A stretch of DNA of 64,000 bases from Sulfitobacter noctilucicola (GCF_000622385.1 NZ_JASD01000008.1:434001-498000); one strand, 5' to 3'. Numbered from the stretch's first letter, positions 8,947 to 18,443 are shown. The notes: a model not told the origin generated them from the letters alone. Translations and numbers: made by a program.

Positions 8947-9457
8947 GATTACTTCGCGGGCGTGGTCGCTAACCATACTGGCCCGCATTCACCGCGGGAC
9001 ACCGGCACGGCAAGCAGCGCTTTTGGCAGATACAGGCGCAGGCCGGACTGCTTTCGCGGCAAGCCTGAAACATCTGATTGATTTGGGAATGCTGGAGCGA
9101 AATCCGGGACATGGGCATCCCTTGCGGCCTGAATACCGGCTCACCGCCATAGGGGAAAAAGCGGCTGCGATGGCTGACCGGATCAAAGCCATAGCGCCCG
9201 AAACATCCCTGTTACGGCGTAGTTGGACGGTGCCGGTTCTGGCCGTGAGCGGAACACCGAAACACTATTCTCAAGTCAAAGGAGCGCTAGGGCCGATCAC
9301 TGACAGGGCGCTCTCCCAATCGCTTAAACAACTGCATGATGCGCGTTGGATTGAACGCGAGATCAATACGCACACCACGCCGCCGCGCGTGAGCTATTGT
9401 GCAGTCGGTCCAGGCAGACAGATCTACCGCGCCGCCGGACTAGAGGCTCAGGGCTGA
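8924..9457 (+). CDS. transcriptional regulator with two HxlR-like winged helices
   Basis: The 177-residue protein appears to be two HxlR-type winged-helix modules in tandem. Residues 10-80 include AWSLTILARIHRGTPARQAAL and LKHLIDLGMLERNPG. Residues 98-170 include SWTVPVLAVSGTPKHYSQVKGALGPITDRALSQSLKQLHDARWIER. HxlR proteins are normally single-module dimers, so this may be a covalent pseudo-dimer. No ribosome-binding site precedes the ATG, so translation may be leaderless. It is divergent from the VOC gene and overlaps the next convergent gene by 18 bp. Confidence 0.75.
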   Translation: MDINLLVKITSRAWSLTILARIHRGTPARQAALLADTGAGRTAFAASLKHLIDLGMLERNPGHGHPLRPEYRLTAIGEKAAAMADRIKAIAPETSLLRRSWTVPVLAVSGTPKHYSQVKGALGPITDRALSQSLKQLHDARWIEREINTHTTPPRVSYCAVGPGRQIYRAAGLEAQG

Positions 9458-9865
9458 GCGGTTATCCGTAATCAGACCAGCGGGCGCAGTGCCGGACCTT
9501 ACAAAATCCAGAGCGGCGGCAGATGCCACTGCTGTTGCACGCTTGAATTCGTACCGCATCTCATCTGTTTCCAGTTCGGACGCGACGACAAGGCATTGGA
9601 AGAGGTGAACCGACCCGTCATAGAGATCGACGAGGCCGCGCAACGTTGGAGCATCCGAGGCCGTAACCGCAAAGCCGGTCTTCCACATCCGCAAGACCGG
9701 ATAGACAATACCACCCACCTCAAGCCGCAAACGTGACGCTTTTCGCAGACTTTCATTCCGCGCCGCATCCAGCCCCGCCTGAATCTCTTTCGACAGCATC
9801 GCTTCCATATGATTGTCCTCCCCAGGTCCCTCATAAGTCGTTCGTTTTCGAACAAAGGCAAGCAT
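9440..9865 (-). CDS. conserved hypothetical protein, possibly PilZ-like
   Basis: From the ATG at 9865 this is 141 residues. After an N-terminal helix (EAMLSKEIQAGLDAARNESLRKASRLRLEVGG) comes a beta-rich core of about 60 residues (YPVLRMWKTGFAVTASDAPTLRGLVDLYDG) and a last helix. The strand order and the SRLRLEVGG entry recall PilZ-like barrels, but the RxxxR and DxSxxG c-di-GMP motifs are not evident. I do not assign a function. It converges on the HTH regulator gene. Confidence 0.65.
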   Translation of the reverse strand: MLAFVRKRTTYEGPGEDNHMEAMLSKEIQAGLDAARNESLRKASRLRLEVGGIVYPVLRMWKTGFAVTASDAPTLRGLVDLYDGSVHLFQCLVVASELETDEMRYEFKRATAVASAAALDFVRSGTAPAGLITDNRSALSL

Positions 9866-9999
9866 CAGATTTTCCTTTTTGCGGGTTTGTCGCACAAGCG
9901 CCGACTGTGCGCCTGTGCAGGTAAGCTGCGCAGCGATACCTATGGGCAGATTATGACAGCAACACTACGTTCCGGTTTAAAGAATAGAAGGAGTGGACG

Positions 10000-10971
10000 A
10001 TGGGTTTGTTGGTTGACGGGAAATGGCAAGACCAATGGTACGACACCAAGTCTTCGGGTGGAAAGTTCGAACGCTCTGCCGCTAAATTTCGCAATTGGAT
10101 TACTGCTGACGGATCAGCCGGCCCAAGCGGTGAAGGCGGGTTCCCCGCGCAAAGCGGCCGCTACCACCTCTATGTCAGCTACGCTTGCCCATGGGCACAT
10201 CGCACCCTGATCTTTCGTGCCATAAAGGACCTTACAGATCACATCAGCGTCTCAGTTGTGCATCCCGACATGTTGGGCGACGGTTGGACGTTTGATCAGG
10301 ACTTTGACGGCGCGACCGGAGACACATTGTTTGGCCTGCCCTACGCACGTGACATCTACACGCGTGCCGATCCGGTCTTTACCGGTCGCGTCACTGTTCC
10401 GATCCTTTGGGATAAGGAACGCGGCACAATCGTCTCGAACGAAAGCTCGGAAATCATACGCATGTTCAACACGGCGTTTGATTCGATAACCGGCAACACA
10501 CAGGACTTCTGGCCAGAGAAGCTTCACGCGGAAATTGAACCGCTGAATGATCGTATTTACGATACATTCAACAACGGGGTTTACCGCTGCGGTTTTGCGA
10601 CAACACAAGAAGCCTATGACGAGGCTGTCGTGCCGTTGTTCGACACGCTCGACTGGCTCGAAGATATCCTAAGCCGTCAACGCTACCTTACCGGAGATTC
10701 GATCACAGAAGCAGACTGGCGGCTGTTCCCCACTTTGGTACGGTTCGATAAGGTCTACCACCTTCATTTCAAATGCAATCAGAAGCGGATTATCGATTAT
10801 CCGAACCTGTGGGCCTACACGCGCGAACTTTTTCAGTGGGACGGAGTTTCAGAGACGGTGAACTTCGATCACATTGTCCGTCACTACCACTACAGCCACG
10901 AAACCATTAACCCTAACAGAATCATCCCGATTAACCCCGATCCCGACTTCACAGCCCCGCACGGGCGGTAG
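10000..10971 (+). CDS. glutathionyl-hydroquinone reductase-like GST (Xi class, YqjG/ECM4)
   Basis: The 323-residue protein carries the Xi-class active site SYACPWAHRT with Cys63-Pro64-Trp65 in the thioredoxin-like N-terminal domain. It also has the glutathione-binding ESSEIIRMFN and an alpha-helical C-terminal domain (YLTGDSITEADWRLFPTLVRFDKVYHLHFKCN). This class reduces glutathionyl-hydroquinones to hydroquinones with glutathione, and so helps recycle quinones and chlorinated aromatics. AAGGAG lies nine bases before the ATG. It stands alone, converging on the next gene. Confidence 0.92.
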   Translation: MGLLVDGKWQDQWYDTKSSGGKFERSAAKFRNWITADGSAGPSGEGGFPAQSGRYHLYVSYACPWAHRTLIFRAIKDLTDHISVSVVHPDMLGDGWTFDQDFDGATGDTLFGLPYARDIYTRADPVFTGRVTVPILWDKERGTIVSNESSEIIRMFNTAFDSITGNTQDFWPEKLHAEIEPLNDRIYDTFNNGVYRCGFATTQEAYDEAVVPLFDTLDWLEDILSRQRYLTGDSITEADWRLFPTLVRFDKVYHLHFKCNQKRIIDYPNLWAYTRELFQWDGVSETVNFDHIVRHYHYSHETINPNRIIPINPDPDFTAPHGR

Positions 10972-10976
10972 AAACC

Positions 10977-11387
10977 TTAATGACGGTCTGATCCGTAGTG
11001 TTCTACCACTGCGGCCAGATCGTCAGGTGGTGTGGTCGAGGGAAGGAATGCGCGGACATTGGCAGAATGGCTGAAGATCGACCCGTCAGAAAAGAAGGAC
11101 GTGTTGGTGACAAAAACAACCCGCGCGTCCGGTTGGCGGTAATCGGCATAATCCGCAACAGCGAGCGCCGACCCCTCATCCAATATCAGATCCAATACGA
11201 TGATATCAAAAGACTTTTCAGACAACAGTCCAATCGCCGCATCTTGGGTCGCCACGCGCGCAACATCCATGCCCAGACGCTCAAGATGACGCTGCCACAA
11301 CGTACCCAACTCGGCATGGCTTTCAACGATCATCACAGTCGTTGATGCGCTGTCATGCTGCGTGGCGATGTCTACAAGCTTGGTCAT
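10977..11387 (-). CDS. receiver-domain protein with incomplete phosphorylation site
   Basis: This 136-residue single receiver domain keeps the phospho-acceptor D66 (DIIVLDLIL) and the switch threonine T94 (VVFVTNTS). The acidic pocket is reduced to E22-S23 where two acidic residues are usual, and the conserved lysine of FLxKP is Ser117 (FLPSTTP). There is no output domain. Such atypical receivers often work without normal phosphorylation or bind partner proteins. No histidine kinase lies nearby. Confidence 0.8.
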   Translation of the reverse strand: MTKLVDIATQHDSASTTVMIVESHAELGTLWQRHLERLGMDVARVATQDAAIGLLSEKSFDIIVLDLILDEGSALAVADYADYRQPDARVVFVTNTSFFSDGSIFSHSANVRAFLPSTTPPDDLAAVVEHYGSDRH

Positions 11388-11421
11388 AGCCTCTGTCGTC
11401 TGCCCATTTTCTTAATAAAGC

Positions 11422-11447
11422 GTTAATGCCAGTCAAAATACATTAAC
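11422..11447. repeat. inverted repeat in the divergent region before cobC
   Basis: GTTAATG (11422-11428) and CATTAAC (11441-11447) are perfect complements, 12 bases apart, in the 159-bp divergent region between the receiver gene and cobC. It could be an operator. The region lacks the GCCACTG-type conserved box of a cobalamin riboswitch. Confidence 0.4.
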
Positions 11448-11546
11448 TGATCACTTGGACTTATCGAGAGTGGCGATTTTCCGCTTTGATGTCCTACGCT
11501 ATCAGGCAATACACTGCTCAAATCGTAAAAGCGGATACTTCATCGG

Positions 11547-12485
11547 ATGCAAAGCAAGCGTGATCACGGCGGCAACCTAGATGCCGCAATCGCCCGTTTC
11601 GGCGGCAAGCGTTCCGATTGGCTTGATCTGTCCACAGGCATCAATCCTGTGTCCTATCCTTTGCCTGATCTTTCACATGACGCCTGGACCGCTCTGCCTG
11701 ACCAGGGCGCGCTAGATATTCTCGAAGGGGCTGCACGCGCGTTCTGGTCGGTGCCTGCTTCTGCGACTGTGCGTGCAGTCCCTGGTGCATCGTCAGCCAT
11801 CGCCCATATCCCCTTACTGTCGCCCGCACGACAGGTAGACATCCCAACGCCAACCTATAATGAACATGCGGCCAGCTTTCTTAGCGCCGGCTGGAAAATC
11901 GGACAAGGAGACACCTCTGCGACCGTGCATGTGCACCCCAACAACCCCGATGGCCGATTGTGGCGGGCCACGGACATTAAGGGCGCTCTGCGGGTCATTG
12001 ACGAGAGCTTTTGTGACGTTACCCCCGACGCATCGCTTATCGACCTCGCAGCAGAGCGCGGAACGATTGTTCTCAAAAGCTTTGGTAAATTCTGGGGGCT
12101 CGCGGGTCTGCGTCTCGGATTTGCAATCGGTGATCCGGCTCTCGTCAATCGTCTGTCAGAAATGTTGGGACCATGGTCGGTTGCAGGCCCCGCACTTGAG
12201 ATCGGAGCCGCCGCGCTGCGTGATCTTGATTGGGCTGCGCAAACGCGCAGGCGCTTGCAAGCGGACGCACAGCGAATGGATGGGTTGATGAAAGATGCCA
12301 GCGCGACATTGGTTGGCGGCACAACCCTTTTCCGTCTGTATGAAGTCGAGAGTGCGCAGGCAACACGGGACACGCTGGCGAAACACCAAATCTGGAGCAG
12401 AGTCTTTCCGTACAATCCGCGCTGGATTCGCCTGGGATTGCCGCATCTCGAAAGGTGGCCAAAGCTTGAGGCGGCGCTCGCATGA
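11547..12485 (+). CDS. cobC: threonine-phosphate decarboxylase-like PLP enzyme of cobalamin synthesis
   Basis: At 312 residues it has a class I aminotransferase fold, with the PLP lysine most likely K181 (KSFGKFWGLAGLRLGF) and DESF at about 152-155. In cobalamin synthesis this family supplies (R)-1-amino-2-propanol O-phosphate from L-threonine phosphate for the nucleotide-loop linker. It is named cobC in the Pseudomonas denitrificans scheme and cobD in Salmonella. Its overlap by four bases with the CbiB/CobD gene supports the assignment. The ATG lacks an obvious ribosome-binding site. Confidence 0.9.
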   Translation: MQSKRDHGGNLDAAIARFGGKRSDWLDLSTGINPVSYPLPDLSHDAWTALPDQGALDILEGAARAFWSVPASATVRAVPGASSAIAHIPLLSPARQVDIPTPTYNEHAASFLSAGWKIGQGDTSATVHVHPNNPDGRLWRATDIKGALRVIDESFCDVTPDASLIDLAAERGTIVLKSFGKFWGLAGLRLGFAIGDPALVNRLSEMLGPWSVAGPALEIGAAALRDLDWAAQTRRRLQADAQRMDGLMKDASATLVGGTTLFRLYEVESAQATRDTLAKHQIWSRVFPYNPRWIRLGLPHLERWPKLEAALA

Positions 12486-13393
12486 ATGCAGCGTTGATAC
12501 TGACGTGTGCCTTGGTGCTGGATGCCCTTATGGGGGAGCCACGCTGGATCTGGCAGCGCATACCCCATCCCGCTGTCTTGATGGGGCGGTTGATCGGTGA
12601 GGGCGACAAGCGTTTCAATACCGGGCGCGGTCAAAAAGCCAAAGGTGTGGCGTTGGTCTTGGCTCTTATACTGATCGGGTGGGCCTTTGGCCTGACGCTC
12701 TCAGTGCTTGGCCCATTATTCGAAATTTTTCTGGTCGCAGTGTTGCTGGCGCACAAATCACTGATCCAGCACGTTCAAGCTGTCGCATCGGGACTGCGTA
12801 TGTCGATTGGCGAAGGCCGCAGGGCCGTGGCACTGATTGTAAGCCGGGATAGTGCACAGATGTCCGAGCCCGCCGTGGCGCGCTCCGCGATAGAGAGTGC
12901 CGCAGAAAACATGAGTGATGGTATCATTGCCCCGGCCTTCTGGTTCCTGCTCGGCGGCCTGCCCGGCATCATAATCTACAAGCTGGTCAATACCGCTGAC
13001 AGCATGATCGGCTACAAAAATGCGCGTTACGCTGAGTTTGGTTGGGCAGCAGCACGACTTGATGATGTGCTGAACTGGGTTCCCGCACGCCTGACCGCCG
13101 CGTTCATTGCCATTCCTGCGCGGGTTCTTCGACAATGGCAGGCGATCCGGGCCGATGCTGCGCTGCACCGGTCCCCGAACGCAGGCTGGCCCGAAGCGGC
13201 GATGGCCCGCGCCATTCATGTAGCACTTGCAGGACCGCGTGCTTATGATGGCAAGATGCAGGAGTTTTCCTGGGTGAATGCCGACGCCCCAAAGCTCATC
13301 GGTGCTCCTGCGATTGATGCGGCGGTTAGCCGTCTGTGGCACGCTTGGGCGTTCTTTCTGGGCTGTTTGTGCATTCTGGGCCTAATCTGGTGA
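12482..13393 (+). CDS. cobD: adenosylcobinamide-phosphate synthase (CbiB/CobD)
   Basis: This 303-residue integral membrane protein attaches aminopropanol (phosphate) to adenosylcobyric acid in cobalamin synthesis. The N-terminal segment LDALMGEPRWIWQRIPHPAVLMGRLI is diagnostic (D-x5-P-x6-HPV-x-MG-x-L in the family). The central ESAAENMSDGIIAPAFWFLLGGLPG and NTADSMIGY motifs are also conserved. It is translationally coupled to cobC. Confidence 0.95.
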   Translation: MNAALILTCALVLDALMGEPRWIWQRIPHPAVLMGRLIGEGDKRFNTGRGQKAKGVALVLALILIGWAFGLTLSVLGPLFEIFLVAVLLAHKSLIQHVQAVASGLRMSIGEGRRAVALIVSRDSAQMSEPAVARSAIESAAENMSDGIIAPAFWFLLGGLPGIIIYKLVNTADSMIGYKNARYAEFGWAAARLDDVLNWVPARLTAAFIAIPARVLRQWQAIRADAALHRSPNAGWPEAAMARAIHVALAGPRAYDGKMQEFSWVNADAPKLIGAPAIDAAVSRLWHAWAFFLGCLCILGLIW

Positions 13394-13404
13394 AAAGGAT
13401 AACG

Positions 13405-14577
13405 ATGCGAAAGACACTTTTGACGGCGGCCCTGATTTTGGCCGCATATACGCCTGCTGCGTTTGCGACTTGTGGTGGTTCGTTTACCGACTTTGTCGAA
13501 AGCCTGAAGGCCGAGGCCATCGCCTCGGGAATCGCTCCCGCGACGGCACAGTCTTTCTTTGCCGGTGTTAGAAGGGATCAGGCGGTTCTTGACGCAGACC
13601 GCAGGCAAGGTGTCTTTCAACTGCCCTTTATCGACTTCTCGCGCAGGCTGATTTCGAATGACCGCATCAATCGCGGTCGCGCCAACGCCCAGAAGTACGA
13701 TACAATCTTCACAAGGATCGAGCAGCAATATGGTGTCAACCGTGGCGTTCTGCTGGCGTTTTGGGCGTTCGAGACGGACTACGGCGCATTCCAAGGAGAT
13801 TTCAATACTGCCAATGCGCTGGTCACTCTTGCGCACGATTGCAGACGGCCGGAATTGTTTCGCCCTCAGGTCCTTGCCGCAATAGAACTGTTCGAAAAGG
13901 GCGCGTTTGATCCGGCCCGCACGACCGGTGCATGGGCAGGCGAGATCGGTATGGTACAGATGCTGCCTCGAGACATTCTGGAGAATGGAGTCGACGCCGA
14001 TGGCGACGGGATCGTGTCGCTCAAAACCTCTGCGCCTGATGCCCTGATGTCGGGGGGCAAAATGCTGCACCATCTGGGGTGGCGTGCTGGTGAGCCGTGG
14101 CTTGCCGAAGTGAGCGTCCCGCAAGACTTCGATTGGTCCCTCACAGGTTTGGAAACCGTCAAACCTGTGTCCGCATGGACAGCGATGGGCGTATCAGGCC
14201 GCAATGGAGCGTTAGACAGCACCCTTGAGGCCTCTGTGTTGCTCCCACAAGGGCGCGGCGGCCCCGCGTTCATCGCCTACCCGAATTTCAGAGTGTATTT
14301 CGAATGGAACCAAAGTTTCACATATGTGATGACCGCTGCCTATTTTGCCACGCGTCTGAATGGCGCTCAGGTTTTTGACGCCGGCACGCCGCAAGCCGGT
14401 TTGAATGACAGCCAGATGAAAACGTTGCAAACAAGACTGCAAGCACTTGGACATGACGTTGGCAAAGTGGACGGCATTCTTGGTGCAGGCACCCGCGCGG
14501 CAGTGCGGACGGAACAAGCACGGCTGGGACTTCCCGTCGACGGCTGGCCGACACCTGCACTTTTGTCTCAACTCTAA
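13405..14577 (+). CDS. lytic murein transglycosylase (MltB-like) with peptidoglycan-binding domain
   Basis: I use the ATG at 13405 (390 residues), which gives a clean signal peptide MRKTLLTAALILAAYTPAAFA cleaved before Thr22; an earlier in-frame ATG lies in cobD. The SLT_2/MltB catalytic domain shows the likely catalytic Glu123 (LAFWAFETDYGAFQG) and the GEIGMVQMLPRDIL segment. Residues from about 325 to the end form a PG_binding_1 module (LQTRLQALGHDVGKVDGILGAGTRAAV). It cleaves glycan strands in the periplasm. No lipobox is seen, so it is probably soluble. Confidence 0.93.
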   Translation: MRKTLLTAALILAAYTPAAFATCGGSFTDFVESLKAEAIASGIAPATAQSFFAGVRRDQAVLDADRRQGVFQLPFIDFSRRLISNDRINRGRANAQKYDTIFTRIEQQYGVNRGVLLAFWAFETDYGAFQGDFNTANALVTLAHDCRRPELFRPQVLAAIELFEKGAFDPARTTGAWAGEIGMVQMLPRDILENGVDADGDGIVSLKTSAPDALMSGGKMLHHLGWRAGEPWLAEVSVPQDFDWSLTGLETVKPVSAWTAMGVSGRNGALDSTLEASVLLPQGRGGPAFIAYPNFRVYFEWNQSFTYVMTAAYFATRLNGAQVFDAGTPQAGLNDSQMKTLQTRLQALGHDVGKVDGILGAGTRAAVRTEQARLGLPVDGWPTPALLSQL

Positions 14578-14590
14578 CACAGGAAAACCC

Positions 14591-15016
14591 ATGCCCCTGA
14601 AAAAGACCGCAGCACAGATGGTTGCCGATGCCCGCAGCCGTATTGAAGAGATCGAGACCTCGGATGCCATTGCCATGGTCAACGACCCTCAAGTGCAGAT
14701 CGTGGACCTGCGGGATCCAAGAGAGCGTGAACGCACCGGTTTTATACCCGGCAGTTTTCATTGTCCGCGCGGCATGCTCGAATTCTGGGTCGATCCAGAC
14801 AGTCCCTACTTCAAAGACGTTTTCGCACAGGACAAAAAGTTCGTCTTTCACTGCGCATCCGGCTGGCGTTCCGCCATCTCAGTAGCAACGCTGCAAGACA
14901 TGGGCTTTGAAGCGGCTCACTTGAAAGAAGGGTTCGGAAGTTGGGAAAAAGCCGGCGGACCAGTCGAGAAAGTCGCGCCGAATAGCCTTAGGCCACCATC
15001 GTTTCGGCCTTTTTAA
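14591..15016 (+). CDS. rhodanese-like sulfurtransferase
   Basis: The start at 14591 gives 141 residues; a longer in-frame start would lie inside the transglycosylase. The single rhodanese domain shows IVDLRDPRERERTGFIPGSFHCPRGML and the active-site loop CASGWRS with Cys88. It may transfer sulfane sulfur, with an unknown acceptor. It has no signal peptide and so is cytosolic. Its 3' end overlaps the convergent smc gene by 29 bp. Confidence 0.9.
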   Translation: MPLKKTAAQMVADARSRIEEIETSDAIAMVNDPQVQIVDLRDPRERERTGFIPGSFHCPRGMLEFWVDPDSPYFKDVFAQDKKFVFHCASGWRSAISVATLQDMGFEAAHLKEGFGSWEKAGGPVEKVAPNSLRPPSFRPF

Positions 15017-18000
15017 GGTCGACTGACACCAGCTGGCTGACGCCCTGCTCTGCCATTGTGACACCGAACAAGCGGTCCATCCGTGCCATCGTCACGGCGT
15101 GGTGCGTGATGATCAGGAACCGGGTATCTGTCTGGCGACACATCTCGTCCAGCAGATCGCAGAACCGCGTCACGTTCGCATCGTCCAGTGGTGCGTCAAC
15201 TTCGTCCAACACACAAATTGGTGCGGGGTTGGCAAGGAATACAGCAAAGATCAGTGCCATCGCCGTAAGGGTTTGCTCCCCACCCGACAAAAGGCTTAGC
15301 GTGCTCAGTTTTTTTCCCGGTGGCTGACACATAATCTCCAGGCCGGCCTCAAGGGGATCATCGGATTCGACCATCACAAGGTTCGCCTCACCGCCGCCAA
15401 AAAGATGCGTAAACAACATCGAGAAGTTGGAGTTCACCTGCTCGAAGGCGGTAAGCAGCCGCTCGCGCCCTTCGCGGTTCAAACTGGCGATACCCGAGCG
15501 CAGGGTTTTAATCGCTTCTTCCAGATCAGCTTTCTCAGCGACCAGCGCATCATGCTCTTCGCGGACTTCCTTGGCATCCTCTTCGGCACGAAGATTGACT
15601 GCCCCCAAAGAATCCCGCTGTCGTTTCAGACGGTTCACATCCGCTTCCAGCGCCTCAGCCGTTGGCATCTGGTCCGGATTGACGTCAAGCGTTGTCAAAA
15701 GCTGGTTCGGCGTTCGCTGGCTGTCTTCCGCGATCCGCTCTGACGCAGCCAGAACCGTTTCTTTCGCAGCTTCTGCTCGCGCTTCTGACCGCGCGCGGGC
15801 CTCGCGGGCTTCGGATGCCTCCCGCTCTGCTTCGCGCTCGGCCAATGTCGCTTCGCGCAACGCACCTTCTGCCGCTGACAGAACATCAGTGGCCTGCGCC
15901 TTGCGGGCCTCCGCAGTCGTGATTGCCTGTGCAAGCTCATCCCGCTTGGCAGCAATCTCGGCCGGAGCAGCACCCGCTTCTTTCAGTTCCGCCTCCGAGG
16001 TCGTTTTACGCTCAACCAGTTCTGCACTGCGTTTCTCCGCAGTCTCAAGACGGTGACGCCAGCCGCTCAACTCTTTGGTTACTTCCTGCGAGCGTTTGAT
16101 TCGCGCCTCGCCTTCGCGGCGCAATTCGTCATGAGCAGAGCGGCGTGACATCATTGTGATCCGCGCCGCCTCAACGGTCATGCGCAAATCCTCGATACCG
16201 GCGCGGGCATCTTCCAGATTGCCCAATTCAGCCAAGGCGCGCTCGGCCTCCAACACACGGCCACGCGCTGCCATTGCCTCATCCTCGTGGCGCTTCACTG
16301 CCAATCCAAGGCTTTCCAGACGGCCTTCAGCAAGATTGCGATCCGCTTCAACGCGGCTCAGCGCACGTCCAGCGTCCGCCACCGCGCGGTCAGCATCCCG
16401 TCGCGCCTCTCGCGCACGCTTGTCTGCCTCTGTCTGCTCTGCCAATCGGCGAGTAAGTGTGTCATGCGCCGCTCTCGCACCCTCAGCACGCTGGTTGGCT
16501 TGCTCCAGTGACTGCTTAAGCACTTCAAGACGGTTAAGCTGTTGCAGGCGCAAGGCCGCGGCAGATGGCGCATCCTCGGCCCACGCGCGGAACCCGTCCC
16601 AGCGCCACAGATCCCCCTCAAGGGAAACCAACCGTTGCCCCGGCAGGAGCGCACCTTGTAGTGCCGGGCCGTCATCGGGATCGACCAGACCAATCTGCCC
16701 CATCCGGCGGGCCAGAACCTCTGGCACAGACACATGCAACGTCAGCGGCGTGACCCCGGATGGCAATGATTGGTCGTTATCATATTGTGGCAACAGCGCC
16801 CAACCTGACGGCCCTTCGGCATCTACCTGAGGTGCACGAAGATCATCTGCAAGCGCTGCACCCAACGCTTTTTCAAATCCATGTTCGACCTGCAAGCGGT
16901 CAAGAATTTGGCCACCCTCAGCGGTGTCACGTTCTACCAGCTTTGCAAGAGCCGCCACCTCGGCCCGCAGCGCGTTCATCTCGCCCTCGGCCTCTGAACG
17001 CTCCGCGCGAGCATCCGCCTCGCGGGATTGGGTATCTGCGCGCGCTTCTTCTGCTGCAAGCAAGTTCGCATCCGCTTCTGATGCCGCCTGAACCGCCGCT
17101 GCCTCGGCAGTCTTGGCCGCATCAAAATCAAGAGCCGCCTGCGCGAGAGCGGCTCGAGACGCCTGCGCCGCCTCCTGCGCCTTTACCGCTTCCGCTTCGG
17201 ATTTCGATTGTGTCTTGCGGCTGTCATCAAGCAAGCGTTCGGCTGATCCGTGTCTTGCTGCCAGACGGGCGACATCCTCCGTCTGTTGCGCCAGATCACC
17301 TTCACGCGATTGCAGAACGGTTGCGGCCTCGCGGGCGGTGTCCGATGCGCCCTGCAGGGCATCGGCGTGACCTTCGCCTGCTTTTGAAAGCTCGGTCGCC
17401 TCCCATTCCAGACGTTCAATCGTTTCGCCGGCGTCACGGTTCAAGCCGCCCTCACGCTCGATATCCCGCGCCAATTGCGAAATGCGATTCTGAAGCGTTT
17501 CAATTGTCTGCTGCGCGCGCGTTTCCTGTTCGCTGAGCGTGTCGCGCTGCACAACAAGGCGCTGCAAAACAGCGGCGGCAATCGCGTCTTCTTCGCGGAG
17601 GGCCGGCAGAGCGTCTTCTGCCTCTTGCCGCCCTTTGGCGCATTGCTGAACCAACGTCTGGGCCTGCGCCGCGGCTGTGACCCGCGTGCGCAAAACCTCG
17701 TCTGCTGCGGCACGTGCATCATCTGCCTCGCGCCAACGACGGTACAACAACATGCCTTCACTGCGCCTCAGGGCATCGCCAATTTCCCGGTAGCGTGCCG
17801 CCTGACGGGCCTGCCTGGCGAGCTGAGCCAGCTGGGCGGCCAGTTGTTCGATCACATCGTCGACCCGCGCGAGGTTCGCTTCTGCACCGTTCAGCTTCAA
17901 TTCCGCCTCGTGCCGCCGCTGATAAAGGCCGGAAATACCTGCCGCTTCTTCAAGAATACGTCTGCGGTTTTTAGGCTTGGCGTTAATCAGCTCCGAGATT

Positions 18001-18443
18001 TGGCCCTGCCGGACCAACGCCGGACTATGCGCACCGGTGGAGGCATCTGCGAAAAGCATCTGCACATCCCGCGCGCGGACGTCCTTGCCTGCTGCCTTGT
18101 ATGCACTGCCAACGTCCCGCGTAATCCGGCGGACAATTTCCAACCCGTCTGAATCGTTGAACCCTGCGGGCGCAAGGCGTTCGGAGTTGTCGATATGAAG
18201 GGCAACTTCGGCGAAATTACGGGCAGGTCGGGTGGCCGCACCAGCAAAGATAACGTCTTCCATACCTCCGCCACGCATTGCGGTCGGTCGGTTCTCGCCC
18301 ATCACCCAGCGCAGCGCTTCCAAGAGGTTCGACTTGCCACAGCCATTTGGCCCGACAACACCAGTCAGACCATCAGCAATGATCAGATCGGTCGGGTCAA
18401 CGAAGCTTTTGAAGCCTGTCAGTCTGAGTTTGGAAAAGCGCAC
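14988..18443 (-). CDS. smc: chromosome segregation ATPase SMC
   Basis: This 1151-residue protein has the full SMC layout. Walker A is at 31-38 (GPNGCGKS), followed by long Ala/Glu/Arg-rich coiled coils, a central hinge around residues 490-620, and a C-terminal head with the ABC signature LLSGGEQ near 1052 and Walker B ICVLDEVDAPLDD near 1078. It condenses and separates sister chromosomes with ScpA/ScpB, which are not in this window. The gene converges on the rhodanese gene. Long open frames antisense to it arise from its GC-rich coiled-coil codons. Confidence 0.98.
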   Translation of the reverse strand: MRFSKLRLTGFKSFVDPTDLIIADGLTGVVGPNGCGKSNLLEALRWVMGENRPTAMRGGGMEDVIFAGAATRPARNFAEVALHIDNSERLAPAGFNDSDGLEIVRRITRDVGSAYKAAGKDVRARDVQMLFADASTGAHSPALVRQGQISELINAKPKNRRRILEEAAGISGLYQRRHEAELKLNGAEANLARVDDVIEQLAAQLAQLARQARQAARYREIGDALRRSEGMLLYRRWREADDARAAADEVLRTRVTAAAQAQTLVQQCAKGRQEAEDALPALREEDAIAAAVLQRLVVQRDTLSEQETRAQQTIETLQNRISQLARDIEREGGLNRDAGETIERLEWEATELSKAGEGHADALQGASDTAREAATVLQSREGDLAQQTEDVARLAARHGSAERLLDDSRKTQSKSEAEAVKAQEAAQASRAALAQAALDFDAAKTAEAAAVQAASEADANLLAAEEARADTQSREADARAERSEAEGEMNALRAEVAALAKLVERDTAEGGQILDRLQVEHGFEKALGAALADDLRAPQVDAEGPSGWALLPQYDNDQSLPSGVTPLTLHVSVPEVLARRMGQIGLVDPDDGPALQGALLPGQRLVSLEGDLWRWDGFRAWAEDAPSAAALRLQQLNRLEVLKQSLEQANQRAEGARAAHDTLTRRLAEQTEADKRAREARRDADRAVADAGRALSRVEADRNLAEGRLESLGLAVKRHEDEAMAARGRVLEAERALAELGNLEDARAGIEDLRMTVEAARITMMSRRSAHDELRREGEARIKRSQEVTKELSGWRHRLETAEKRSAELVERKTTSEAELKEAGAAPAEIAAKRDELAQAITTAEARKAQATDVLSAAEGALREATLAEREAEREASEAREARARSEARAEAAKETVLAASERIAEDSQRTPNQLLTTLDVNPDQMPTAEALEADVNRLKRQRDSLGAVNLRAEEDAKEVREEHDALVAEKADLEEAIKTLRSGIASLNREGRERLLTAFEQVNSNFSMLFTHLFGGGEANLVMVESDDPLEAGLEIMCQPPGKKLSTLSLLSGGEQTLTAMALIFAVFLANPAPICVLDEVDAPLDDANVTRFCDLLDEMCRQTDTRFLIITHHAVTMARMDRLFGVTMAEQGVSQLVSVDLKKAETMVA

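Noticed and set aside
11388..11546. Cobalamin riboswitch before cobC
   Set aside because: The conserved GCCACTG box and the long multi-stem core are absent in 159 bp; only one inverted repeat is seen.
15427..17536. Long open frames antisense to smc (15427-16056, 16156-16830, 16760-17536)
   Set aside because: They lie opposite a clear SMC coiled coil, have Ser/Arg/Pro-rich composition typical of antisense translation, and show no start signals or family motifs.
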